23,080 nucleotides of DNA from JAICLL01 sp035252155 (lineage in GTDB: Bacteria; Planctomycetota; Planctomycetia; Pirellulales; JAICIG01), in NCBI GenBank assembly GCA_035252155.1, contig DATFDL010000435.1:1-23080 (forward strand). The letters run 5' to 3'. The notes under the pieces are model-generated. The model made no database searches and was not told the origin of the DNA. It saw only the letters and a list, made by a program, of their open reading frames with translations. Below are positions 7,400 to 15,441 of this stretch, piece by piece (the stretch's first letter is position 1; every line of letters begins with the position of its first letter). Both the position numbers and the translations under genes were made by a program.

Positions 7400-8131
7400 A
7401 TGCGATTCATTCCCGCAGTCTTCCTGATGGCCACGGTGCTCACGCTGGCTCAGGACGCATGGGCCGGGCACTTGTTTTGCCACCGCTGTGGCTGTCACAC
7501 CAAGTGCAAAAAGATCTGTCGCCTGGTCTGCGACACCAAAAAAGTGACCAAAACCGAATACTCGTGCGAATGCGAAGACTTTTGCGTGCCCGGCCCCAGC
7601 CACAAGCGCGGCTACACCTGCGAATGCGACGAGCACGGCCACCAACACCGCAAGCCGATCTGGCAACCGACTTGCGCCAAGGTGCATACCCGCAAAAAGC
7701 TCGTCAAAAAGGAAGTCACCCAAGAGGTGCCCGATTATAAATGGGTGGTCGAGGAATATTGCTGCATCTGCGGCGTGTTTGTGAAAGTCGAACGCGAGGC
7801 TGAAGCGGGCAAAACTGATGACGCCGACGGCGAGAAGCGCGCGGCGCCGAAGTCCGATTCTAAAGCGCAGACGCCCCTCGACCAGCTCCCGCTCGCCGGT
7901 AATGAGTACATGCTTCCTTTGGCCACCCGCCTGCCGGTCGATCAATACAGCGGCTCTTTCTCCGAGGTCGAACTAGCGACGCTGAACGCGGCTGAGCAGT
8001 CATTTGGCCAGCCGGCACCGGCCGCCGCCAACGACTTTGAACTGCCTGACCCGAAGCCCGCGGTGGAAGAGCCGCGCCGCCTGTTCCCGTACTTCCTCAC
8101 CAGGCATCCCCAGCCGGTGCGGGCGAGATAA
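7400..8131 (+). CDS. Secreted cysteine-rich protein
   Basis: A 243-residue exported protein of no named family. Residues 1-22 form a signal peptide ending in AWA-G. The first 100 mature residues hold 15 cysteines, at 27, 30, 32, 36, 40, 44, 55, 57, 61, 73, 75, 91, 120, 121 and 123. They occur in C-x2-C, C-x-C and CC pairs with many Lys and His, suggesting either dense disulfides or metal binding. Residues 130-243 are acidic, proline-rich and cysteine-free, probably flexible, ending in a basic tail. The ATG at 7400 is supported by GGAG (7390-7393) 6 nt upstream; the 38-codon upstream extension lacks a ribosome site and would mask the signal peptide. recG starts 12 bp after the stop, so the two may share a transcript. 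Confidence 0.8.
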   Translation: MRFIPAVFLMATVLTLAQDAWAGHLFCHRCGCHTKCKKICRLVCDTKKVTKTEYSCECEDFCVPGPSHKRGYTCECDEHGHQHRKPIWQPTCAKVHTRKKLVKKEVTQEVPDYKWVVEEYCCICGVFVKVEREAEAGKTDDADGEKRAAPKSDSKAQTPLDQLPLAGNEYMLPLATRLPVDQYSGSFSEVELATLNAAEQSFGQPAPAAANDFELPDPKPAVEEPRRLFPYFLTRHPQPVRAR

Positions 8132-8142
8132 AATGCCTTACA

Positions 8143-10245
8143 ATGGGCGGTATGAATCCGCCCGTCAAAACCGCCGCCGAGCTGTTGGCCACGCCGGTGC
8201 AGTTTCTCAAGGGCGTCGGACCGCAACGTGCCGAACTGCTCGAACGTCTCGGATTGCGGGCTGCTCGCGATCTGCTGTTTTTCTTTCCACGCGACTACCA
8301 GGACCTGACCGAACTGTCGCGGGTCTCCGACCTGAGCGAGGGCAGCCTGGTGCGGCTCCGCGGCAAAGTCGAAGAGGTCGACGCCCGCACCAGCGCCGCC
8401 GGCAATTCGGTGCTGGGCGTGCTGCTGGCCGCTCAGCAAGGTCGGGTGCGGTTGCTCTGGTTCAACCAGCCGCACATGCGACAGCGGTTTTTGCTGGGGC
8501 AGGATCTGCTGATCGTCGGCAAAGCAAAGCTCAACGGCGGCATGTGGGAACTGGTCCATCCACAGGTGCAGTGGCTCGATACGGAAGAGCACGAATCGGC
8601 GAGCAAGTTGCTGCCCGTCTACCCGCTGACCGAGGGTCTGAGCCAAGGGCAAATCCGGCGGATCGTGGCCGGCGTGGTCGAGCTTTGCGCCGACGTGCTC
8701 GACGAGGTTTTTCCGCCCGAGTACCTGGCAGCGCACCAGCTTTGGCCGCTCCGCAAGGCGTTGGCCGAGATTCATAATCCGGCCGATCGCGCGGCCCTCG
8801 AGCAGGCGCGGCGGCGATTCATCTATCAAGAGCTGCTGGTGCTGCAGCTTGCCTTGGCGCTGAAGCGGCAGCAGGGGCACACTCGGCCGGGCGCTCCGGC
8901 GCTGGAGGCGACGGCCAAGATCGACGCCCGAATTCGACGATTGTTTTCGTTCGAGCTGACGGCCGGACAGCAGCAGGCCATTGCGGAAGTCGCCGCCGAC
9001 ATGGCTCGCGCGACTCCCATGAACCGCCTGTTGCAGGGCGACGTGGGCAGCGGCAAAACCGTGGTTGCGGTCTACGCGATGCTGCTGGCGGTGGCCCATC
9101 GCCATCAAGCGGTGCTGATGGCGCCGACCGAAGTGCTCGCCCGGCAGCATGCGGCGACGCTCGAGCAAGTGCTTGCGGCCAGCCACGTTCGATGGTCGCT
9201 GCTGACCGGCGGCCTGAGTGCGAGCCAGCGGCAGACGACGCTCGACGAGATCAAACGCGGCGAGATCGATGTGGTCATTGGCACTCAGGCGGTGCTGCAC
9301 GGCGGCGTCGAGTTCGCGCGATTGGGTCTGGTGGTAATCGACGAGCAACACAAGTTTGGCGTGCGGCAAAGGGCCAGCCTCAAACAAGCGGCCCTCGATC
9401 CGCATTATCTGGTGATGACGGCCACGCCGATTCCTCGCACGGTGACCATGACGCTCTACGGCGATCTCGACGTTTCGACCCTGCGCGACGCCCCTCCGGG
9501 CCGGCAAGCCGTGAACACCTACCTGGTCGAGGGCGACGACCGGCGAGCCAAGTGGTGGGAGTTCTTTGGCCGTAAGCTGCGGGAGGGCGCCCAGGGCTAC
9601 GTCATCACCCCGCTGGTCGACGACGCCAGCGAGGCGGCCGCCGCCAGCGTCGAGCAGACCTACGAATCGCTGGCCCACGGTCCTTTGGAGGCATTCCGGC
9701 TCGATTTGCTGCACGGCCGGATGACGCCCACCGCCAAGCAAAACGCAATGGCCGCCTTCCGCCGCGGCGAGACGCAAGTCTTGGTCGCCACCACCGTGGT
9801 CGAAGTGGGCGTCGACGTGCCCAACGCCACGCTCATGACCGTTCTGAACGGCGAGCGGTTCGGCCTCTCACAGCTTCACCAGTTGCGCGGCCGAATCAGC
9901 CGGGGCGGCCAACCGGGCTTTTGCGCCGTGTTTTGCGAGGCGTCGTCCGACGACGCCAGGCGGCGGCTCGATGCGTTTGTTTCAACGAGCGATGGCTTTC
10001 GCCTGGCCGAGATCGATTTTGACCAGCGCGGACCGGGCGATCTGCTGGGCACGCGGCAGCACGGCCTGCCGCCGCTGCGCATCGCGAACCTAGCGCGAGA
10101 TACCGCCGTGCTCGAAGAAGCCCGCCACGACGCCCAGCAGCTCTCCGCCGACGATCCCGGACTCGCGCGGCCCGAACATTCGCGGCTGCGGGCGATGGTC
10201 TTGCGCCGTTACGGCCGCGTGCTCGAACTGGGCGACGTGGGGTAA
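8143..10245 (+). CDS. recG: ATP-dependent DNA helicase RecG
   Basis: RecG remodels stalled replication forks and branch-migrates Holliday junctions. The 700-residue product is full length. The N-terminal wedge region contains the FLKGVGPQRAELLERLG helix-hairpin motif (about 22-38) and an OB-fold. The helicase core has Walker A G299-DVGSGKT306, the Walker B box D400-EQH403, the TATPIPRT motif (motif III) and the C-terminal QLHQLRGRISRG motif VI. Motif VI reads GRISRG where Escherichia coli has GRVGRG. A second ATG at 8152 is possible, and neither start has a strong ribosome site. It overlaps the convergent sulfatase gene by 37 bp at the 3' end. Confidence 0.95.
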   Translation: MGGMNPPVKTAAELLATPVQFLKGVGPQRAELLERLGLRAARDLLFFFPRDYQDLTELSRVSDLSEGSLVRLRGKVEEVDARTSAAGNSVLGVLLAAQQGRVRLLWFNQPHMRQRFLLGQDLLIVGKAKLNGGMWELVHPQVQWLDTEEHESASKLLPVYPLTEGLSQGQIRRIVAGVVELCADVLDEVFPPEYLAAHQLWPLRKALAEIHNPADRAALEQARRRFIYQELLVLQLALALKRQQGHTRPGAPALEATAKIDARIRRLFSFELTAGQQQAIAEVAADMARATPMNRLLQGDVGSGKTVVAVYAMLLAVAHRHQAVLMAPTEVLARQHAATLEQVLAASHVRWSLLTGGLSASQRQTTLDEIKRGEIDVVIGTQAVLHGGVEFARLGLVVIDEQHKFGVRQRASLKQAALDPHYLVMTATPIPRTVTMTLYGDLDVSTLRDAPPGRQAVNTYLVEGDDRRAKWWEFFGRKLREGAQGYVITPLVDDASEAAAASVEQTYESLAHGPLEAFRLDLLHGRMTPTAKQNAMAAFRRGETQVLVATTVVEVGVDVPNATLMTVLNGERFGLSQLHQLRGRISRGGQPGFCAVFCEASSDDARRRLDAFVSTSDGFRLAEIDFDQRGPGDLLGTRQHGLPPLRIANLARDTAVLEEARHDAQQLSADDPGLARPEHSRLRAMVLRRYGRVLELGDVG

Positions 10246-11702
10246 CCCGGCCACTGCGGCACGCCGCCATAGTAGGGGTATTCGTCGAACGCCTGGTCGC
10301 CGCCTGTGGCTCGTGGGTCGCCAGACAACCTCAGCTCGATCAGCACTTGTTTGGCGAGTTCTTGCTGCACCGCGGCGTATCGGGCAACGCCGGCGACGTT
10401 CACCATCTGATCGGGATCGGCCGCCAGATCATAAAGCTCCTCGGCCGGGCGCTTGGCGAATGCTAGATCGTACTTTGGTTTCACTTGCTTTTCGTCGCGC
10501 CGCTGCCAGAGATACATCTTGCTCGGGCCGTTGTCGCAATCAGCCAGCCAGGCGCGATCGAGAAACGCCCGTCGATAGTCCGGCGTGCCGGCCGGCCACC
10601 GCTCGGGCGCGAAGTTACGGATGTATAAGTATTCTTTGGTTCGGATCGCCCGGCTAGGATACCCGCCGCCATCGGGCGCTTCCTGGGCTTGCGTGTGCCG
10701 CTCGCGGCCCAGCAGCACATGATCGCGCCGCGGCTCTTCGGCGGGTTGTTGGGGCGCGGCGGTGATGACCGGCAGTAAATCGCGGCCGGTCATCACGTCG
10801 GGCACGTCAACGCCGGCGGCCCGCAAGAAAGTGGGCGCCAAATCGGTGAGGCTGACAAAGCATTCTTCGCGGCGGCCCGGCGCGGCGATCTTGTCGCCCC
10901 AGCGAATCGCCAGCGGGACCCGCGCGCCAAGGTCATACAGGTTGCCCTTGCCGCGCGGAAAGGGCATGCCGTGGTCGCCGGTCATCACCACCATCGTATT
11001 CTCCAAGTCGCCATCGGTCTCCAACCGCGCCAGCAGTTCGCCAACTTCGCGATTGAACCGCTCGACCTCGAAGTAATAATCGGCCACGTCGTCGCGCACT
11101 TCAGGCGCGTCGGGCAACGCCGCCGGCAGCTTGATGGCACGCGGATCGAGGCCACTCTTGCGGCCGCTGCCAGGCTCATAGGGCCGGTGCGGATCGACGC
11201 TGCCGAACCAGAAGCAAAACGGCTTGCCAGGCGGACGTTTTTGCAAGAACTCGTTGAAATCCGCGGCCTGCGGCCCGGCGGGGTTCCGCGGGCGATCGCC
11301 CAGCTTGCCCGGCCCCCAGCCTTTGCGGGTGAAGCCCACGTGGTAACCCGCCTTTTCGAGCAGGTCGGGGTAAACCGGAATGTCGGCGGGCAACGTCGAC
11401 CACAGGTTGGCTCCCTGCCGCAGCCGCCAAAAATGCTGACCACTCAAGAGCGCCCCGCGCGAGGGCGTACATGACGGCGACGAAACGAACGCCTGCGTAA
11501 ACAGCACCCCTTCGCGGGCCAGGCGATCGAAGGTCGGCGTGCGCACCACCGGGTCGCCATAACAGCCCGCGTGCGGATAGCCCCAGTCGTCGGCGATCGC
11601 CAGCAAAATATTCGGCCTTCGATCGGTTTCGTCGCTCGCCGTCACCGGCGAGACCATCGCCACAAGCAACAGCACGATCACGACGAACGAGCAAGTCAAC
11701 AT
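10209..11702 (-). CDS. Secreted sulfatase (formylglycine type)
   Basis: A 497-residue type I sulfatase that would hydrolyse sulfate esters, probably of polysaccharides or glycosaminoglycans. A signal peptide covers about 1-22, so it is exported. The active-site cysteine to be converted to formylglycine is C78 in C-T-P-S-R82, the canonical CxPSR motif. Calcium ligands are at D38-D39 (IADDWG) and D243-H244 (TGDHG), and the DPH at 170-172 also fits the family. The anaerobic or aerobic maturase is not in this window. The gene lies 14 bp after the DUF3592-like membrane gene, so they are probably co-transcribed. Its last 37 bp are antisense to the end of recG. Planctomycetes encode many such enzymes; the substrate is unknown. 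Confidence 0.93.
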   Translation of the reverse strand: MLTCSFVVIVLLLVAMVSPVTASDETDRRPNILLAIADDWGYPHAGCYGDPVVRTPTFDRLAREGVLFTQAFVSSPSCTPSRGALLSGQHFWRLRQGANLWSTLPADIPVYPDLLEKAGYHVGFTRKGWGPGKLGDRPRNPAGPQAADFNEFLQKRPPGKPFCFWFGSVDPHRPYEPGSGRKSGLDPRAIKLPAALPDAPEVRDDVADYYFEVERFNREVGELLARLETDGDLENTMVVMTGDHGMPFPRGKGNLYDLGARVPLAIRWGDKIAAPGRREECFVSLTDLAPTFLRAAGVDVPDVMTGRDLLPVITAAPQQPAEEPRRDHVLLGRERHTQAQEAPDGGGYPSRAIRTKEYLYIRNFAPERWPAGTPDYRRAFLDRAWLADCDNGPSKMYLWQRRDEKQVKPKYDLAFAKRPAEELYDLAADPDQMVNVAGVARYAAVQQELAKQVLIELRLSGDPRATGGDQAFDEYPYYGGVPQWPGYPTSPSSSTRP

Positions 11703-11716
11703 CGTAGATCACCGTT

Positions 11717-13015
11717 TCAGCGCGCTAGGGCCGCCTGACCATTCACGGCATCGGCGGCGGCCGGAAGAATGTTCTTCACCCACGGCCAGCCCAAATACCC
11801 TTGGTGAATCTCGGCGATGCCCGTGTTGCCAGCGAACTGCATCATGTGCTCCGGCGTCGTCAGAAAGGTCATCTTCGCGGTGTCGGGCGGCACCATATAT
11901 TCGATGTCGTAATGGCGGAACAAGAAGCTGTGCGTGGTCATCGTCATTTCGGTGATCAAGGCCGGCCGCATCTCGGGGGGCGACGTATCGAGGCAAGCGT
12001 TGATCGTGAAACACCAGCAGAGCGCCGTGCCCGCCCCCAGCAGCAGGCAACCGAACGGCAGAATGATCTTCAGAAACCATCCGTGCAGCCCGCGCTGTTC
12101 GAACGGGGTCGCTTCACCAACCTCGAGAGCTTCGCCGGCGGCCTCGGCCTTGGCATTGCGCTCTCGCTTGAGGCGCTGCGTGCGCCGCTCGTGCATCCAA
12201 ATGCCTACAAAGAATCCGCCGCCCAAGATCACGGCCCCCGCGATCATGGGCCACATCGCCAGGCGGTGATCGAAGGCGATCGGTTCGTAGCGGCCATAAG
12301 CGTAAACATTCCAGAACAGCGCGAGAAACATCCCAAAGATCAGCGCAACGCCGAACAGCGTCCACCAAGCACTCGTCTGCTCGTCGCCTTTTTGCCGGCG
12401 GACCAGCCCCAAGTCGGGCATCAGATCCAAAAACGCATAGAGCCGCAAACTGGCCGGGTACTTGTTCGGCAGATAGATCGCCGTGACATAATCGCCCACG
12501 CGAAACGACGTCTGGTAGGCGTTCTTGTCGATGAAATCCGACGACTTGGCCGGGTAGCGCGCCGTTACGCCGGTCACCGGGTCCACGAACTCGATGACCG
12601 CCGTAAAGGCGTGTCGCGAAGCCTGGCCATTGACGACGACCGTGGGCGCCTTGACGAGCTCAACGACTCGGGCCACTAGCGGTTGACCTTCGTGGATGTA
12701 GCGGTACGGTCCCTGCGTGAACCGGTCCCTCAACTTGGCGAAGACCGCCATCGCCAGCAGCGCCGCGCCGATCCACGACAGGTATTCGAGCGGGACGATA
12801 TATACGGCCAGCGCATTGATGAACGGCACGCCGCTGAGGGCCAGCGAGATGGCTCCGCTGACCAGCAGCCCCGTGAAGAGCCGCCGACGCCGTCGAGCAT
12901 ATAGCCCGTGCCAAACATCGTCGGGCACTTCGCGTGGCGGCGGGCCTTGCAGTTCCGGCTCGAACTCATAGTCGGCCGGCGGCGTGAACACTGCTTCAGG
13001 AAGCGGTGTACTCAT
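11717..13015 (-). CDS. Five-helix membrane protein, DUF3592-like
   Basis: A 432-residue inner-membrane protein. Hydrophobic helices lie near 47-66, 73-94, 218-238, 255-275 and 317-337. Between helices 2 and 3 there is a soluble module (about 108-195) with a VVNGQASRHAFTAVIEF stretch and a later GDYVTAIYLPNK segment, resembling the DUF3592 fold. Helix 4 is followed by a strongly charged segment rich in Arg, Lys and Glu. The start at 13015 is preferred over 13019-13021 because AGGA lies 7 nt upstream of it. It precedes the sulfatase by 14 bp, but a functional link is only inferred from that spacing. Confidence 0.8.
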   Translation of the reverse strand: MSTPLPEAVFTPPADYEFEPELQGPPPREVPDDVWHGLYARRRRRLFTGLLVSGAISLALSGVPFINALAVYIVPLEYLSWIGAALLAMAVFAKLRDRFTQGPYRYIHEGQPLVARVVELVKAPTVVVNGQASRHAFTAVIEFVDPVTGVTARYPAKSSDFIDKNAYQTSFRVGDYVTAIYLPNKYPASLRLYAFLDLMPDLGLVRRQKGDEQTSAWWTLFGVALIFGMFLALFWNVYAYGRYEPIAFDHRLAMWPMIAGAVILGGGFFVGIWMHERRTQRLKRERNAKAEAAGEALEVGEATPFEQRGLHGWFLKIILPFGCLLLGAGTALCWCFTINACLDTSPPEMRPALITEMTMTTHSFLFRHYDIEYMVPPDTAKMTFLTTPEHMMQFAGNTGIAEIHQGYLGWPWVKNILPAAADAVNGQAALAR

Positions 13016-13097
13016 CGGCATGTCCTAAAGAAGGATGACGGCGTATCGCCCCGCGAGACAATAATATCGAGCGAAACAAAGGTCATGTCAAACAGCC

Positions 13098-13122
13098 GTA
13101 GCAGATTCGTGAGAACTTCTAC
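13098..13122 (+). repeat. Eroded single REP arm
   Basis: This 25-bp stretch begins GTAGCAGA, continues TTCGTGAGAA and ends TTCTAC. It matches the A-type arm of the REP doublet at 2193-2217, with one base deleted and a small change near the end. No facing second arm was found, so it is a half-element or decayed doublet. Confidence 0.55.
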
Positions 13123-13177
13123 GAACCTTAGATCGGTTTTGCCATTCAAGCGCGGTAATTGCCGGAACAGCCATGTG

Positions 13178-13218
13178 GCACAGCCGCCCTCGGCTGTGCA
13201 TCGCCGACGCAGTCGGCG
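13178..13218. repeat. Two tandem hairpins of an intergenic repeat
   Basis: GCACAGCCG (13178-13186) pairs with CGGCTGTGC (13191-13199) in a 9-bp stem with loop CCCT. CGCCGAC (13202-13208) then pairs with GTCGGCG (13212-13218) in a 7-bp stem. A GGTGGGAC...GCGCACC imperfect inverted repeat follows at about 13240-13264. The block looks like a composite interspersed repeat rather than a gene regulatory site. Confidence 0.5.
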
Positions 13219-13273
13219 TCGCCGAACCAGCCTGGACGGTGGGACTCGCTTCGCTCGGCGCACCCTCCTGCTC

Positions 13274-13300
13274 ATTCGTGTGATTTGTGTGATTCGTGGT
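13274..13300. repeat. Three tandem 9-bp repeats downstream of the ThDP gene
   Basis: ATTCGTGTG, ATTTGTGTG and ATTCGTGGT follow one another without gaps. The array ends 2 bp from the stop codon of the ThDP-binding gene (13303-13305). It is a microsatellite-like element. On the minus strand it reads as repeated His-Glu-Ser-type codons, but no gene uses that frame. Confidence 0.6.
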
Positions 13301-13302
13301 TC

Positions 13303-13899
13303 TTATCCATCTGACGCCAGCGCCGCGCGGAACGCCGCGATGCGCTCGGCCATCGGCCGCAACGTCGGCAGGTGATATTCCGGGCCGACCGGCGCCACCC
13401 GCAGCAGCACAAACCGCGGACCGGGCGATTGCAAGGCCGCCGCCGCGCCGCGCCGCCAGTCGTCAAGCGAATCGAACGCCGCCACGTGGGCGAAACCCGC
13501 CGCCCGCGCTGCCGCGGCAAAATCGACTGTCGGCGCCTGCGCCGCGGCCGCGGTGGCTTGGCCGCCAGTCACTTCATATATGCCATTTTCCAGCACGATC
13601 AGCGTCAGGTTCGTCGCGCCGCTGGCGGCAATCGTCACCAGGCAACCCAAGCTCATCAGCATGCAGCCGTCGCCATTGAAGACGACAACGTCGCGGCTCG
13701 GCTGGGCCAGCGCCATGCCCAGCGCGAGCATCGGCGCGTGCCCCATGGCGGAAGGGATGTAATGAAAATCGCACGGATCTTGCGAAAGCTTTGGCCATTC
13801 GCGCGCGGAACCCATCGTCGTCACGACGATCTGATCGGTGCGCCAATTGGCCACCACCTTCAGCGCCGGCACCAGGGGCATCGGGGCATCGTTGCTCAT
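13303..13899 (-). CDS. ThDP-binding decarboxylase-like small subunit
   Basis: A 198-residue protein equal to the C-terminal (PP) domain of thiamine-diphosphate enzymes, resembling the beta subunit of sulfopyruvate or phosphonopyruvate decarboxylases. The ThDP/Mg2+ motif is visible as G76-D-G78, with E104-N105-G106 completing the GDG-(x)n-N pattern. MGHAPMLALGMALAQ (52-66) is the usual preceding helix. Such a subunit needs a partner PYR domain to be active, and none is encoded in the window. The reading frame extends 110 codons further upstream, but that stretch lies inside the DUF1501 gene. The ATG at 13899 overlaps the DUF1501 stop (ATGA), and the upstream base composition is a GGGTTCA repeat rather than a normal ribosome site. 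Confidence 0.85.
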   Translation of the reverse strand: MSNDAPMPLVPALKVVANWRTDQIVVTTMGSAREWPKLSQDPCDFHYIPSAMGHAPMLALGMALAQPSRDVVVFNGDGCMLMSLGCLVTIAASGATNLTLIVLENGIYEVTGGQATAAAAQAPTVDFAAAARAAGFAHVAAFDSLDDWRRGAAAALQSPGPRFVLLRVAPVGPEYHLPTLRPMAERIAAFRAALASDG

Positions 13900-15353
13900 G
13901 CTGAACCCTGAACCCCGAACCCTGAACCCTTTTCCATCAAGATCTCCCGCACCACGTTGCCGTGCACGTCGGTCAAGCGCACGTCGCGCCCGCCGAAGCG
14001 AAACGTCAGCCGCGTATGATCGAGGCCCAACAGGTGCAACATCGTGGCGTGAAGATCGTGGATTTCGGTGCGATTCTCGACGGCGTAATAACCATAATCG
14101 TCGGTCGCTCCGTAAACCATGCCCCCCTTCACGCCGCCCCCGGCCAGCCACATGGTAAAGCCAAATGGATTGTGATCGCGGCCGTCGGCGCCTTGGGCCA
14201 TCGGTGTGCGGCCGAATTCGCCGCCCCACACTACCAGCGTCGTTTCGAGCAGCCCGCGGCCCTTCAAGTCGGCCAGCAGGCCGGCGATCGGCTGATCGAC
14301 CACACGCGCGTTTTTCTCATGCCCGTCTTTCAGGTTGCCGTGCTGATCCCAGCGGTCGGCGCCCACCGACGGACAGGTCAGCTCGATAAACCGCACGCCG
14401 CGCTCGACCAGCCGCCGGGCCAGCAGACACAGCGCCCCATAACCACGGGTCAGCTCGTAGTCGGCCTCCATGCCATATAGCCGCTTGGTGGCTGCGGTCT
14501 CTCGGCTTAGGTCCGTCACCTCGGGCACGGCCGCCTGCATCCGAAATGCCAGCTCGTAATTGGCGATGGCCGCTTCGAGCTGATCGTTGTGCGGTTGACG
14601 CTGCAAAAAGCCGCGATCGATCTGTCCGAGCAGCTCCAACTTGGCGCGTTGGATCTCGGCGGTCGTCTCGCTCGGCTCGACGTTCTCGATCGGCCGCTTG
14701 CCGGGCTTGAGGATCGAGCCTTGATAATTGGCCGGCAGAAACCCGCTGCCAAAGTTGTCGAGCCCGCCGACGGGAATCAATCCGCCGTTGAGCACCACAA
14801 AGCCGGGTAGGTCTTGGCACTCGCTGCCCAGCCCGTAGGTGAGCCAGCTTCCCATGCTCGGCCGCCCTTGCAAGCCCGACCCGGTGTGCAAAAAGTAGTT
14901 GGCGCTGGTGTGCTCGGAAAACTTTGAGACCATCGAGCGGATGACACAGAGGTCGTCGGCCCGCCGGCCGATGTGCGGAAACAGATCGCTCACCGCCAGG
15001 CCGCTTTCGCCATAGTGGCGAAACGGCCACGGGCATTTCAGCACGTTGCCCACATTGTTGAACTGCGTGGCCGGCACCTTCATCTTGATCGGCTGGCCAT
15101 GCTCGCGGTCCAGCCGGGGTTTCGGATCGAACGAATCGACCTGCGACGGCCCGCCATCCATATAGAGAAAGATGACGCTGGTGGCCTTGGCCGGCAGCCG
15201 GGCGGCGGCGACCGCCGGGGCTTCCGCATCTGCCCCCCGGCCGTGGTTCTCGGCCAGCAGCGCGGCCATCGCCACGGCGCCGAAACCGCTGGCGCATTGC
15301 GCCAGCATCTGGCGGCGCGAGACCGGCTCGGACAGGTAACGATGGCAGTGCAT
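13896..15353 (-). CDS. DUF1501 family protein with twin-arginine leader
   Basis: A 485-residue exported protein of the DUF1501 family, related to the alkaline phosphatase/sulfatase superfamily and abundant in planctomycetes. A Tat-type leader, SRRQML (12-17) followed by a hydrophobic stretch, suggests folded export. Family blocks include VIFLYMDGGPSQVDSFDPKP near residue 60, WDQHGN, and VVWGGEFGRTPM with GRDHNP just after. The usual neighbour, a DUF1549/DUF1553 cytochrome (PSD1 type), is absent; a seven-haem cytochrome gene lies 88 bp upstream instead. The last 11 residues, KGSGFGVQGSA, are translated from a tandem heptamer array and are not part of the conserved family domain. Function is unproven; the family is thought to be extracytoplasmic. 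Confidence 0.9.
   Translation of the reverse strand: MHCHRYLSEPVSRRQMLAQCASGFGAVAMAALLAENHGRGADAEAPAVAAARLPAKATSVIFLYMDGGPSQVDSFDPKPRLDREHGQPIKMKVPATQFNNVGNVLKCPWPFRHYGESGLAVSDLFPHIGRRADDLCVIRSMVSKFSEHTSANYFLHTGSGLQGRPSMGSWLTYGLGSECQDLPGFVVLNGGLIPVGGLDNFGSGFLPANYQGSILKPGKRPIENVEPSETTAEIQRAKLELLGQIDRGFLQRQPHNDQLEAAIANYELAFRMQAAVPEVTDLSRETAATKRLYGMEADYELTRGYGALCLLARRLVERGVRFIELTCPSVGADRWDQHGNLKDGHEKNARVVDQPIAGLLADLKGRGLLETTLVVWGGEFGRTPMAQGADGRDHNPFGFTMWLAGGGVKGGMVYGATDDYGYYAVENRTEIHDLHATMLHLLGLDHTRLTFRFGGRDVRLTDVHGNVVREILMEKGSGFGVQGSA
13902..13929 (-). repeat. Tandem heptamer array (GGGTTCA x4, one variant)
   Basis: On the plus strand the units are TGAACCC, TGAACCC, CGAACCC and TGAACCC. On the transcribed minus strand this reads GGGTTCA, which then continues into CAGC and the ATG of the ThDP-binding gene. 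The array lies within the last codons of the DUF1501 gene. It is the same unit as the array at 17551-17599. Confidence 0.85.
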
Positions 15354-15441
15354 TTGGAGGGGTACTTCCTCTCCCTCTGGGAGTGGCTAAGTGAGGGCTC
15401 CGACGGCGTCGTTCATTCTCTGAGTATACGGTGTGGGCAGA

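Noticed and set aside
7942..9777. A 611-codon minus-strand open frame
   Set aside because: It is antisense to recG, whose full set of helicase motifs is present. The frame is a shadow produced by the codon bias.
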